This document shows, piece after piece, positions 51,802 through 59,486 of a DNA stretch of 64,000 bases. The stretch is taken from the NCBI GenBank assembly GCA_945861635.1, contig CAMAWH010000015.1, positions 1 to 64,000 of the forward strand, written 5' to 3'. Below the pieces are notes generated by a model. It was given only the letters and a program-made list of their open reading frames with translations. It ran no database searches and was not told where the DNA came from. This DNA is from Klebsiella pneumoniae. Its GTDB lineage: Bacteria > Myxococcota_A > UBA796 > SXON01. Within the stretch, counting starts at the first letter, position 1; each line of letters begins with the position of its first letter. The position numbers were made by a program, and so were the translations under genes.

Positions 51802-52773
51802 CTACTGCGCGCGCGCCAACAGCTGTTCGGCGCGCAGGGAACATCCCCGCGCCTCCGCGCCGGCCAATCGTCCCGTGAGCGTTACCCATTCGCCGCACAC
51901 GGTGCCGACATCCTGCGTCTCGATCGCGCAGACGCTGTCCACGTTGGCCAGATCGAGGAAGCGGAGCGCACCGACGCCGTCGATGGCCGCCCCCGATGCA
52001 GGGTCCACGGCCCACGCGCGCATCCATGGGGGCAGTCGGAACGCGCCGGGGATTTCTCCTGCGGCCACGGGTGCCGTCCATAGCTGAGAAGAAAGCTCCG
52101 TCATGCCGTACTCACCGCGTACTTGAGCGCCGGGGACTCTCGCGCCGAGGCTTCGGTAGAGCGTATCGCTGTCCAGACGGTGCACCCGCCCCTTGAACCC
52201 GCCCGTCACCATCACCAGCGTCCCCGTCGTCAGCCGGCCCGCGTTCGCCTCCGGTTCCGACGCCGATCCCTCCTGCCTCGCAAGCAGCGCGTCCATGGCA
52301 AAGGCCGTGCTCGCCAGAAAGCATGGGCTCGACAGAATGCGGCTCCATGCGTCGGCATGCATACCTGCCTCATCCATACAATAGTCCGGCGATCCCACGA
52401 GGCGAACCATGTGATCCAGCGAGGATGCATCGTCACGACTGACGAGCGAGACCACGCGCTTTGGAAATCCGCGCATCTGCCGGGTGGCCCCGAGGTCGTA
52501 CAGCGTCGTATCGCGCATGCGATGAGCACCGCGGCGTCCCTCGGTTGTGCCGCTCGTAAGGAAGCAGATCGGGGCGTCCGGGAACGGACACAGGTCGAGG
52601 TCCTTGAACAACGACACCGGCACGGCGGGGATTTCGACCGGCCCACGCGGCCGCGCGTCGCCCGCAATCCGGGCGTAGACCGGGTTTGCGGCCCGCTGTT
52701 GCGCGAACAGCTCCAGCGCCAGTTGATCAAAGTCCCCAACACCCTTGACGAACGCTGCGATTTTCTCCTTCAC
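51802..52773 (-). CDS. LuxE-like acyl-protein synthetase
   Basis: 323 residues from a GTG overlapping the aminotransferase stop (GTGA). Earlier starts would translate a shadow-like Arg/His region. The adenylate-forming motif is CFLTSGTTEGRRGAHR, VMVTGGFKGRVHR and GEYGMTELSSQLW follow, and the acyl-accepting Cys is in EARGCSLRAE (Cys311), as in LuxE where a C-terminal Cys carries the acyl group. It would activate a carboxylic acid as acyl-AMP and transfer it to its own Cys for reduction by the LuxC-like partner. Confidence 0.88.
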   Translation of the reverse strand: MKEKIAAFVKGVGDFDQLALELFAQQRAANPVYARIAGDARPRGPVEIPAVPVSLFKDLDLCPFPDAPICFLTSGTTEGRRGAHRMRDTTLYDLGATRQMRGFPKRVVSLVSRDDASSLDHMVRLVGSPDYCMDEAGMHADAWSRILSSPCFLASTAFAMDALLARQEGSASEPEANAGRLTTGTLVMVTGGFKGRVHRLDSDTLYRSLGARVPGAQVRGEYGMTELSSQLWTAPVAAGEIPGAFRLPPWMRAWAVDPASGAAIDGVGALRFLDLANVDSVCAIETQDVGTVCGEWVTLTGRLAGAEARGCSLRAEQLLARAQ

Positions 52774-53999
52774 GCCATGGCCTCGATGGCGCCGGCAAGC
52801 TGATCGCGCGTGATCGTGAGCGGCGGTGTGAACGCGACCACCTCCGCGTTTTCTCCCGCCGGAAGCGCAATGTAGCCGCGATCCAGCATTCTCCTGCATC
52901 TACCAAGCGAATCGTCGACCACCGCGCCGACCATCAGCCCGCGTCCAGTGACGCGGCGGACGCCGGGCAGGCGGTCCAATTCGCCACGGAGCCACTCCCC
53001 GTCCTCTCGGGCCTTCTGCAAAAGTCCGCCGAGCACGCGGAGAGATGCCAATGCCATCGCGCATCCGACTGGATTGCCGAGAAAGGTCTGGGTGTGGATG
53101 GCCTGTCCGGTGGACGCGCCCCAGGCGTCCATGACCGAGGCGGTGCCGAGGCAGGCCGAAATGGGAAAACCTCCCCCGAGGGCCTTGCCTACGCACAACA
53201 GGTCCGGCCGCAGCTCCGAGGCCAACCATCCACCGGTTCTGCCGAGCCCGCTGAAAATCTCGTCGTGAACCACGAGACATCCAGCGTCGCGCGCTTTGGC
53301 GTGCAGATTCAGCAACCACCCAGCGGGGGGCTCCCGCATGCCGCCGCGCCCCTGCACGGGCTCCACGATGACGCATGCCATCTGCCGCAGATCGGGAAGT
53401 TCTCCGCCAAACTCCGTGAGGTCGGCATGTGCGCCGAGCATTGCCGCAAACGGGGCGCGAAACGGCGCCCGCTGGTACCCGAGCGCGGCGAGCGGCGCGC
53501 TCGCGAGCCCATGATACCCGCCTGAGAACGAGAGGATTCTCGTACGGCGCGTCGCGATGATCGCCGACTTGATCGCCGCCTCCACGGCATCGCTGCCGGA
53601 GCTTCCCAGGATCACCCTCTCCATTCCTGTGATGTCGCACAAACGTTCCATCAGTTCGATGCGCCGGGGGTCGGCGAAAGCGTCGCCCATAGCGTGAGGA
53701 AGCGTCGCAAGCTGGCGCTGTCCTGCGGACACGATGGTCGGATTTCGATGCCCCGCACTCGCGACGCCGAATCCCGCCGTGAGATCGACGAAAACGTTGC
53801 CGTCGACGTCCTTCACGTTCGCGCCGAGAGCCTCCGCCCAAACGATGGGGTCAGCGTCCGCCAGACCGAGAGAGGCTGCCCGGCGCGAGCGCCGCGACGT
53901 GATGGCGGGGCATTCGCGTAGCGCGAGTCGGTCCACCCAGGCCCGCGATCTTGGGCCCGGGATTGCGGTTGTCAGCCGTGGAAGGTCTGCGCCAGTCAC
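52770..53999 (-). CDS. Class III PLP aminotransferase
   Basis: 409 residues from a GTG at 53999. Longer frames extend past 54067 into the divergent lipoprotein gene and are rejected. DVDGNVFVDLTAGFGVASAG at the N-terminus, VILGSSGSDAVEAAIK, SFSGGYHGLASAPLAALGYQ, VIVEPVQGRGG, VHDEIFSGLGRTG and the PLP lysine in CVGKALGGGFPISAC are the class III motifs (BioA/GabT/omega-transaminase group). Beside LuxE and LuxC, an amine-forming transamination of an aldehyde is a natural reading, though it could act on another substrate. Confidence 0.88.
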   Translation of the reverse strand: MTGADLPRLTTAIPGPRSRAWVDRLALRECPAITSRRSRRAASLGLADADPIVWAEALGANVKDVDGNVFVDLTAGFGVASAGHRNPTIVSAGQRQLATLPHAMGDAFADPRRIELMERLCDITGMERVILGSSGSDAVEAAIKSAIIATRRTRILSFSGGYHGLASAPLAALGYQRAPFRAPFAAMLGAHADLTEFGGELPDLRQMACVIVEPVQGRGGMREPPAGWLLNLHAKARDAGCLVVHDEIFSGLGRTGGWLASELRPDLLCVGKALGGGFPISACLGTASVMDAWGASTGQAIHTQTFLGNPVGCAMALASLRVLGGLLQKAREDGEWLRGELDRLPGVRRVTGRGLMVGAVVDDSLGRCRRMLDRGYIALPAGENAEVVAFTPPLTITRDQLAGAIEAMA

Positions 54000-54066
54000 G
54001 CCCGCCGCTAACCCGTAGCTAGAGTTGGGGAAGCGCGGCGGCGCTCCCTCGGGTAGAGTCGGCGCG

Positions 54067-55521
54067 ATGTTCGCACTCCTCCTGTTCTGGCCGCTCGCGT
54101 GTTCGCCGCCCGAAGTGGTCACGATCGCCGGCCGTTCGGGGGCTGTCGAGGTGCGCCTCGTCAACCCCACGACGTGCTCAACCTGTGATCCGTTCGAAAC
54201 GGTGGACACCCTCCGGATCGATGTCCTGAGGCATGGCGCCGTCGTCGCCAGTGATTCCTTCCGCTATCCGGAGGAAGATCCGGTATTGCCGGGTCTCGAC
54301 GAGTACGGCGTTGTCCGCATTCAGTTGGTCGGCTTGTCGGCGGGCGTTGTCGTGAGCGCCGGACGCTCGGACGAGGTTTCGGTGGACCCGGAAGGCACGC
54401 TCTCCGTTCCCATCGTCTTTTTGCCGGTGAACCGAGACGTGCCGGTAACGGCAAAGATGGCGTCGCACCGCTCGAACCACGTTGCGCTGCGGCTGCGCAA
54501 CGGCACCGTCTTGATCGCCGGCGGTGCATCCGTGAAACGAGACGCCGCGTTTGCGACGACCGAGGTCTACGACCCGGCATCGGGTACGTTCAGCGCAGGA
54601 CCCGGGGAACTGCCGGGGAAGGTGGCGGAACCTCGCGTTGTGGTGCTGCCCGAAGGAGACACGATGTTCATCGGTGGCTACGCAATCGGCGCCGACACCT
54701 CCACGTCCGCGTCCACCGCCGTCAGCGTTTTCAGCGAGGAGGCCGGCACGATTACCGCCACCGGAAGTTTAGCTCAACCCCGTGCCGGTCACTGCGTCTC
54801 GCTGTTCCGTTCGCGCCAAGGCATCGTGTTTGGGGGAAACACCGACACGAATCAGGCGGACTTCTTCCGCAGTGACGCCGTCGGCGCCGCGTTCACGTTC
54901 AGCGGCGTGCCGATGCAGAATTTGGTCCAGGGAAATGTCACGGGCTGCGTCGCTCTGGCGGACGGTCGAACCTTCGTTCAGGGTTCGGATGCTGCAAGTA
55001 CGGGAATCTGGAACTACACCGAGGAAACCGCTGGGCAGATCGACCCGGGCAATGCGTTCGAGCCGATCAACCCCGGCGCCCCCAAGGCGCGCTTTGTGGC
55101 CGGGGAGATCGTCGTGCCGTTGGCGGAAGGAAGCGCGTGGATCGCCGGTGGCGCGGACACCACGACGGGTGAAGTGCTCAGCGTAGGCCGGGAATTTCGA
55201 CCTGATTCCGCGGCGTTCGCGGACGCGGCCGGCCTCGCGCGCCCCGCATACGGCGCAAAGTGGACGCCGTGGATGGACGCTGGCCTTATTGCCGTGGGAT
55301 GCGGCTGGCAGGATACCGCGCGCACGATTCCCACAGGGGGCATCGAATTGTTGGATCCGCTCGGGGTGGAAGTTGGCGTTACGATCGCCCTTGATCGGGG
55401 ACGAAACGGATGTTCGATTACGACGCTCAACGACGGTTCCCTGCTGATCGCCGGCGGTTTCACGGACGGGGAGAAGAATAGCATCGACGCGGCCCTCGTG
55501 ATTCCGTGGATAGAGGATTGA
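54067..55521 (+). CDS. Kelch/beta-propeller lipoprotein
   Basis: 484 residues. ATG 54067 gives MFALLLFWPLACSPP, a signal with lipobox. An N-terminal Ig-like portion (VTIAGRSGAVEVRLVNPTTC with a CSTC pair) is followed by repeats of kelch type from about residue 140: HRSNHVALRLRNGTVLIAGG, TEVYDPASGTFSAGPG, EVFIGG-like segments and NGCSITTLNDGSLLIAGGF near the end. These suggest a six- or seven-bladed propeller on the cell surface. No catalytic domain. It is divergent from the aminotransferase gene. Confidence 0.82.
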   Translation: MFALLLFWPLACSPPEVVTIAGRSGAVEVRLVNPTTCSTCDPFETVDTLRIDVLRHGAVVASDSFRYPEEDPVLPGLDEYGVVRIQLVGLSAGVVVSAGRSDEVSVDPEGTLSVPIVFLPVNRDVPVTAKMASHRSNHVALRLRNGTVLIAGGASVKRDAAFATTEVYDPASGTFSAGPGELPGKVAEPRVVVLPEGDTMFIGGYAIGADTSTSASTAVSVFSEEAGTITATGSLAQPRAGHCVSLFRSRQGIVFGGNTDTNQADFFRSDAVGAAFTFSGVPMQNLVQGNVTGCVALADGRTFVQGSDAASTGIWNYTEETAGQIDPGNAFEPINPGAPKARFVAGEIVVPLAEGSAWIAGGADTTTGEVLSVGREFRPDSAAFADAAGLARPAYGAKWTPWMDAGLIAVGCGWQDTARTIPTGGIELLDPLGVEVGVTIALDRGRNGCSITTLNDGSLLIAGGFTDGEKNSIDAALVIPWIED

Positions 55522-55568
55522 CCTTTTGAAAATGTTCCTGTAGAGGAGCCTCGTACCGGAGGATCCGT

Positions 55569-56294
55569 ATGCGCTCGGCCCCCGTCCCGCCCACCGTGAG
55601 CTTGCTGCTCGCAGGCCTTTCCGCTGGTTGCTCCTTCGGGCTTTCGTCGTCCATCGAGGTTGGCGTGGACACCTTTGCGTCGGGAGAAGACACGGCGGGC
55701 ATCGACGCGGCGTCCGGATTGCCCCCCACCGCGGTTTCGTTGGTGGGAATGACGTACGCCATCGGCGCCGACACGATGGTTATCGTCGATCCGCCGGGCC
55801 TCGACGGCTTCAAGGATCAGATCCTCGCTCGCGACGTGCTCGTGTTCGTCGCGGGGCAGGATCAGGAGGCCCTGAAGCTCAACATCGCGCTCGCGGGCGC
55901 GGACGGGGCGCAGGACGTTTGTGAGGCGGTTCGCACGTTCCCGACGGCCGACTACTCGCGCAACCCTGCGTTTGAGGCGGGCCCAGGAGAGTTGCACACG
56001 ACCTTCGGCGGGGGCCACGCCGCCGCGTTCCGGGAGTTGGAACTGACGGGGATTTTTGACGAATATGCGTTCAACTGGCGAAACGGTACGTTGGACGCCA
56101 TGCTTGACGGGCGTGAATTGGCGCCTGCCCTGCCCAAGGGGGCTGACGTCTGCAAGCTGGTCGATGGAATGGGGGGCGCGTGCGAGCCCTGTGACGACGG
56201 TGAGGAAGCGTGCTTCCACCTCCGTATCGAGCAGGTCGTCGCCGAACGGGTCGAAATCGAATTCGACGTCACGCCCACGGGTTGCGACGAGTAG
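55569..56294 (+). CDS. Lipoprotein of unknown function
   Basis: 241 residues. A GGAGG ribosome-binding site lies 6 bases before ATG 55569. Signal VSLLLAGLSAGC with lipobox at about residue 21. The mature protein is strand-rich (TAVSLVGMTYAIGADTMVIVD, RDVLVFVAGQDQEALKLNIAL) and has Cys-containing segments near the end (DVCKLVDGMGGACEPCDDGEEACFHL). No family recognised. It is followed by an ASH-domain lipoprotein whose GTG overlaps its stop codon. Confidence 0.75.
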   Translation: MRSAPVPPTVSLLLAGLSAGCSFGLSSSIEVGVDTFASGEDTAGIDAASGLPPTAVSLVGMTYAIGADTMVIVDPPGLDGFKDQILARDVLVFVAGQDQEALKLNIALAGADGAQDVCEAVRTFPTADYSRNPAFEAGPGELHTTFGGGHAAAFRELELTGIFDEYAFNWRNGTLDAMLDGRELAPALPKGADVCKLVDGMGGACEPCDDGEEACFHLRIEQVVAERVEIEFDVTPTGCDE

Positions 56295-56716
56295 TGGGGT
56301 TCGGCGTTTTTGCGTTGATGTTCGGCGCGTGCGCGGACCACATTCTAACGGCGTCTCTCGGTCATGATTCGGGGGAGAGCGAGGCCGCGCCGGCCGGCGT
56401 GCCTGCCATCGACGTTGACCCCAGGAAGGTGGCGTTCGGGGGCGTTTCGGCGGGCGAGGGCGCGGAGCGTGTTGTCGTCGTCCGAAACGTCGGGAACGGC
56501 ACACTGACCCTCGTGCAGCCGCAGGTCGACGGTGATGCGGCGTTCACAGCTGGGAAGCTCGCTTCCACGAGCGTCACGGCCGGGAAAGAAACGTCCTTCT
56601 CGGTGACGTTCAGACCTGCCGGGGGCGGTGAGGTAGCGGGTACCGTTGGCGTGCTCTCGACGGATCCGGAGGCTGGACTCGTCGAAGTCGCGCTGACAGG
56701 GTTCACGCTTCCGTAA
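56294..56716 (+). CDS. Lipoprotein with ASH/choice-of-anchor-D type domain
   Basis: 140 residues from GTG 56294, which shares a base with the previous stop (TAGTG). Signal GFGVFALMFGACAD with lipobox. The single beta-sandwich domain (about 35-138) reads IDVDPRKVAFGGVSAGEGAE, VVVVRNVGNGTLTL, TSFSVTFRPAGGGEVAG, GLVEVALTGF, the pattern of ASPM/SPD-2/Hydin or choice-of-anchor D modules. The last 14 bases overlap the converging mpl gene. Confidence 0.82.
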   Translation: MGFGVFALMFGACADHILTASLGHDSGESEAAPAGVPAIDVDPRKVAFGGVSAGEGAERVVVVRNVGNGTLTLVQPQVDGDAAFTAGKLASTSVTAGKETSFSVTFRPAGGGEVAGTVGVLSTDPEAGLVEVALTGFTLP

Positions 56717-58130
56717 GCGCGTCCAACAGCTTCTGATGGAGCCCGCCAAACGCGCCGTTCGACAGGACGGCGACGACATCCCATGGGAGCGCGTTCGCGG
56801 CGACGACCGCCACGATCTCGTCGACGGTGTCGTAGCAGAAGGCTTCCTGTCCGCGCGCCCGGAGGTCGGCCACGAGGTCGCGGCTGTCGAAGACATCCTC
56901 TGCCTTCAACCGGTCGTCTCTTGCTGCGGCGATGATGCTGACCTCCGCCTCGCCGAACGCGCCGGCGTAGGCTTCCTGGAAAATCTTGCGCCGGCTTGTG
57001 GCGGACCGCGGCTCAAAGATGGCCCATAGTCGGCGTTTTCCGAAGCGAAGCCGGAGCGCCTCCAGCGTGACCTTCACGGCCGTCGGGTGGTGGGCGAAGT
57101 CGTCAACGACCGTGATGTGTCGGGGCTCGCCGCGAACCTCCTGCCTGCGTTTTATCCCGAGAAACGACGAAAACCCGGGCGCCAGCATGCCGGGTGTCCA
57201 CCCTTCTCGTTCCAGCGCTGCGACGGCTGCCACCTGATTGTAGAGGTTGTGCTCCCCGACGAGCAAACTGTCGAACTGCCCCCACGCATTTCCGTCTCGC
57301 AGGATGGTAAACCGCATCGTTCCCTTGTCTGTGTCCACCGAATCGATACGGCCATCCCACTCCTGACCCTTTCCGTACCTGCGGATCTCGGAACGCGCGT
57401 CGTTACACACGTCACGCACGTTGTCGTGATCCCATCGAGCAACGATGCAGCCCTCTGCGGGCACGATGGCAACGAGCTTGCGGAAACTCGACTGCACGTG
57501 GGCAAGGTCCGCATAGATGTCGGCGTGATCGAATTCGACGGACGTGATGACGGCGGTTTTCGGACGGTAGTGAAGGAATTTCGGCCCCTTGTCGAAGAAC
57601 GCGGTGTCGTACTCATCGCCCTCGATGACGAAGTGCGGCCCGGTGCCGGTGCGCGCCGTCCGGTCGAAGTTGAGCGCGACGCCGCCGACGAGAAAACCCG
57701 GAGATCCGCCTGCTGCATCAATGAGGTGCGCCGTGAGTGCGGTGGTCGTCGTCTTTCCGTGCGTGCCCGCGATCACGATGCTCTGCCGGTCTCGAAGAAA
57801 TCGGGCACCGAGCAGCTGGGGAAAGGAGCAATACGTAAGGTTGGACGCCAGAAGCGCTCGCGCCTCCGCATATTCCGCGCGGATGACGTTGCCGACGACG
57901 ACCAGATCGGGTGAATGGTCGATATTTTCGGCCTCGTACCCAATCATTACCTCAATGCCGAGCGAGGCCAGGTAGTCCGACATCGGCGGGTAGACGCCGG
58001 TGTCCGAGCCGGTGACGAGGTAGCCCGCATCCTTGAGCATGCCGGCGAGGGCCGCCATCGCCGTGCCGCCGATGCCCATGACGTGAATTCGCTGGATGGA
58101 CGCGGAAAGATCACCGGTGAGGAGCGGCAT
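56703..58130 (-). CDS. mpl: UDP-MurNAc:L-Ala-gamma-D-Glu-meso-DAP ligase (Mpl)
   Basis: 475 residues. A murein-recycling ligase that joins the tripeptide released from peptidoglycan to UDP-N-acetylmuramate. RIHVMGIGGTAMAALAGMLKDAG is the UDP-binding motif, IVIAGTHGKTTTTALTAHLI the ATP P-loop, and VVDDFAHHPTAVKVTLEAL and AIFEPRSATSRRKIFQ are typical of Mpl rather than MurC. Its presence indicates a meso-DAP peptidoglycan recycling pathway and hence a Gram-negative envelope. It overlaps the glycosyltransferase-like gene by 20 bases at its start. Confidence 0.95.
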   Translation of the reverse strand: MPLLTGDLSASIQRIHVMGIGGTAMAALAGMLKDAGYLVTGSDTGVYPPMSDYLASLGIEVMIGYEAENIDHSPDLVVVGNVIRAEYAEARALLASNLTYCSFPQLLGARFLRDRQSIVIAGTHGKTTTTALTAHLIDAAGGSPGFLVGGVALNFDRTARTGTGPHFVIEGDEYDTAFFDKGPKFLHYRPKTAVITSVEFDHADIYADLAHVQSSFRKLVAIVPAEGCIVARWDHDNVRDVCNDARSEIRRYGKGQEWDGRIDSVDTDKGTMRFTILRDGNAWGQFDSLLVGEHNLYNQVAAVAALEREGWTPGMLAPGFSSFLGIKRRQEVRGEPRHITVVDDFAHHPTAVKVTLEALRLRFGKRRLWAIFEPRSATSRRKIFQEAYAGAFGEAEVSIIAAARDDRLKAEDVFDSRDLVADLRARGQEAFCYDTVDEIVAVVAANALPWDVVAVLSNGAFGGLHQKLLDALTEA

Positions 58131-58743
58131 TCAGGGCCTCGAGAAAGGCGCGCGTGCGGGGAGCGACGCTGGCGGGAAGGGTAGGGAGGTGCCCGGCGAT
58201 AAAGGCGAGGTCGGCGGGGGAGTCGATGTCATACCAAAACGGAAGTGTTCGCAGAGACAATTCGAGGTTTCGCGTACGTTCGACCTGCGACGCATAGGTG
58301 TCAGGCGACGACCACGGAATGTCCGCGAACAGCGCGGTCACGTCCACGCCAGCTTCCACGCCAACCAGCACGTACCCGCCGTCGAACGCCGGCGCGATCA
58401 CGACATCGGCTGTGGATCCATGCGCCTCGCGCAGAAGGGCCGCGGGCAGTGTGGGCGCATCCGTGCCGATCGCCACGCCACCGTCGCGAAGCGCGTGTGT
58501 GAGGCGTGCGCCGATATCTCCCTCGACCTGAGGTTCCACGACGGTATCAATCGTGCGTACCCACGGGTGCTTCACGTCCCCGGCGATGGACACCTTCCAC
58601 GGCAGGCCGGTGGACCGCACGATGTCGAACACGTCACCTGTCATGGCCGCGGACAGCTGCGCTGCGCCGGCGGGTCCGAGGCGGGGAATCAATCGCGTTT
58701 TGGTCCGGCCCGGCTCCGGTACGCGCGCCATCACGACGATCAT
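58111..58743 (-). CDS. TIGR04282-type glycosyltransferase/nucleotidyltransferase-like protein (DUF2064)
   Basis: 210 residues. MIVVMARVPEPGRTKTRLIP at the N-terminus and IGTDAPTLPAALL, APAFDGGYVLVG and PWSSPDTYASQVER later are the hallmark of the DUF2064/TIGR04282 family, which has a GT-A-like nucleotide-sugar-binding fold related to CofC/MobA. The substrate is unknown. These proteins often neighbour a TIGR04283-type family 2 glycosyltransferase, as here. Confidence 0.88.
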   Translation of the reverse strand: MIVVMARVPEPGRTKTRLIPRLGPAGAAQLSAAMTGDVFDIVRSTGLPWKVSIAGDVKHPWVRTIDTVVEPQVEGDIGARLTHALRDGGVAIGTDAPTLPAALLREAHGSTADVVIAPAFDGGYVLVGVEAGVDVTALFADIPWSSPDTYASQVERTRNLELSLRTLPFWYDIDSPADLAFIAGHLPTLPASVAPRTRAFLEALNAAPHR

Positions 58744-58773
58744 GCCGGCAGATCTAACGCAGGCCTCGCGCTC

Positions 58774-59442
58774 CTACCGATACTTCCAGCATGCCCACAT
58801 GATTTTCGCGCCCGCCCGTACCACCCCGGCCAGCGTCCCCGAGATTTTCGACGTGCCGATGCGCGCCCGGTAGCGCACTGGAACTTCGTGGATGCGCAGG
58901 CCGATTTTCACCGCCTTCATCTGCATTTCGACGTTCCAGCCCCAGGTGAGGTCCTCCATGGCGAGGGAAACCAACGCCTCCCAACGGATCGCGCGCAGCG
59001 GCCCCATGTCCTTGTACGGAAAGCCGGTTCGCGTCTGGATAAGTCGGCAGGCCAGCAGGTTGCCCCACCGCTGCTGGGGCGTCAGCGCACCACTCTCGGC
59101 AAGCGTCACCCGCTCACCGAGGACGAAGTCGGCTTCCCCCCGTTGAATCGGGGCGAGCAACGCCGGGAGATCGTCGATGAACGAGGAGTGATCGCCGTCG
59201 AGCACGACGACAATCTCCGGTGGATTCTTCGACAGCTCCTGCATGCCGCGCCGGACCGCGCCGCCATACCCCCTCACTGGCCAGAACACGACTTCTGCCC
59301 CAAGGGATCGCGCGATGGCGGGCGAGGAGTCGATCGAGCCGTTGTCACACACGATCACGCGGAATTCGGTGCCGATTTCGCGGAGAACCACCGGCAGAGC
59401 GTCCGCCTCGTCAAGGACGGGTATCAGAATGGCGGTGCGCAC
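58774..59442 (-). CDS. Family 2 glycosyltransferase
   Basis: 222 residues. GT-A fold: AILIPVLDEADALPVVL at the N-terminus, VIVCDNGSIDSSPAIARSLG, VVVLDGDHSSFIDDLPALL with the DxD metal motif, and GPLRAIRWEALVSLAMED and EVPVRYRARIGTSKISGT as in polyprenol-phosphate sugar transferases. There is no membrane domain beyond weakly hydrophobic C-terminal residues. It pairs with the DUF2064 gene 30 bases downstream. The sugar donor and acceptor are not evident. Confidence 0.9.
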   Translation of the reverse strand: MRTAILIPVLDEADALPVVLREIGTEFRVIVCDNGSIDSSPAIARSLGAEVVFWPVRGYGGAVRRGMQELSKNPPEIVVVLDGDHSSFIDDLPALLAPIQRGEADFVLGERVTLAESGALTPQQRWGNLLACRLIQTRTGFPYKDMGPLRAIRWEALVSLAMEDLTWGWNVEMQMKAVKIGLRIHEVPVRYRARIGTSKISGTLAGVVRAGAKIMWACWKYR

Positions 59443-59486
59443 GGAGGGTGTCGCTTATCTCGCGTGTTAAGAACGCGTCGCCCGAG

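Noticed and set aside
50754..52773. Bioluminescence (lux) operon
   Set aside because: Only LuxC- and LuxE-like genes are present; no luxA, luxB, luxD or luxG nearby.
55014..56504. 496-codon minus-strand frame across two lipoprotein genes
   Set aside because: Spans two genes with signals, ribosome-binding sites and recognisable domains on the plus strand.
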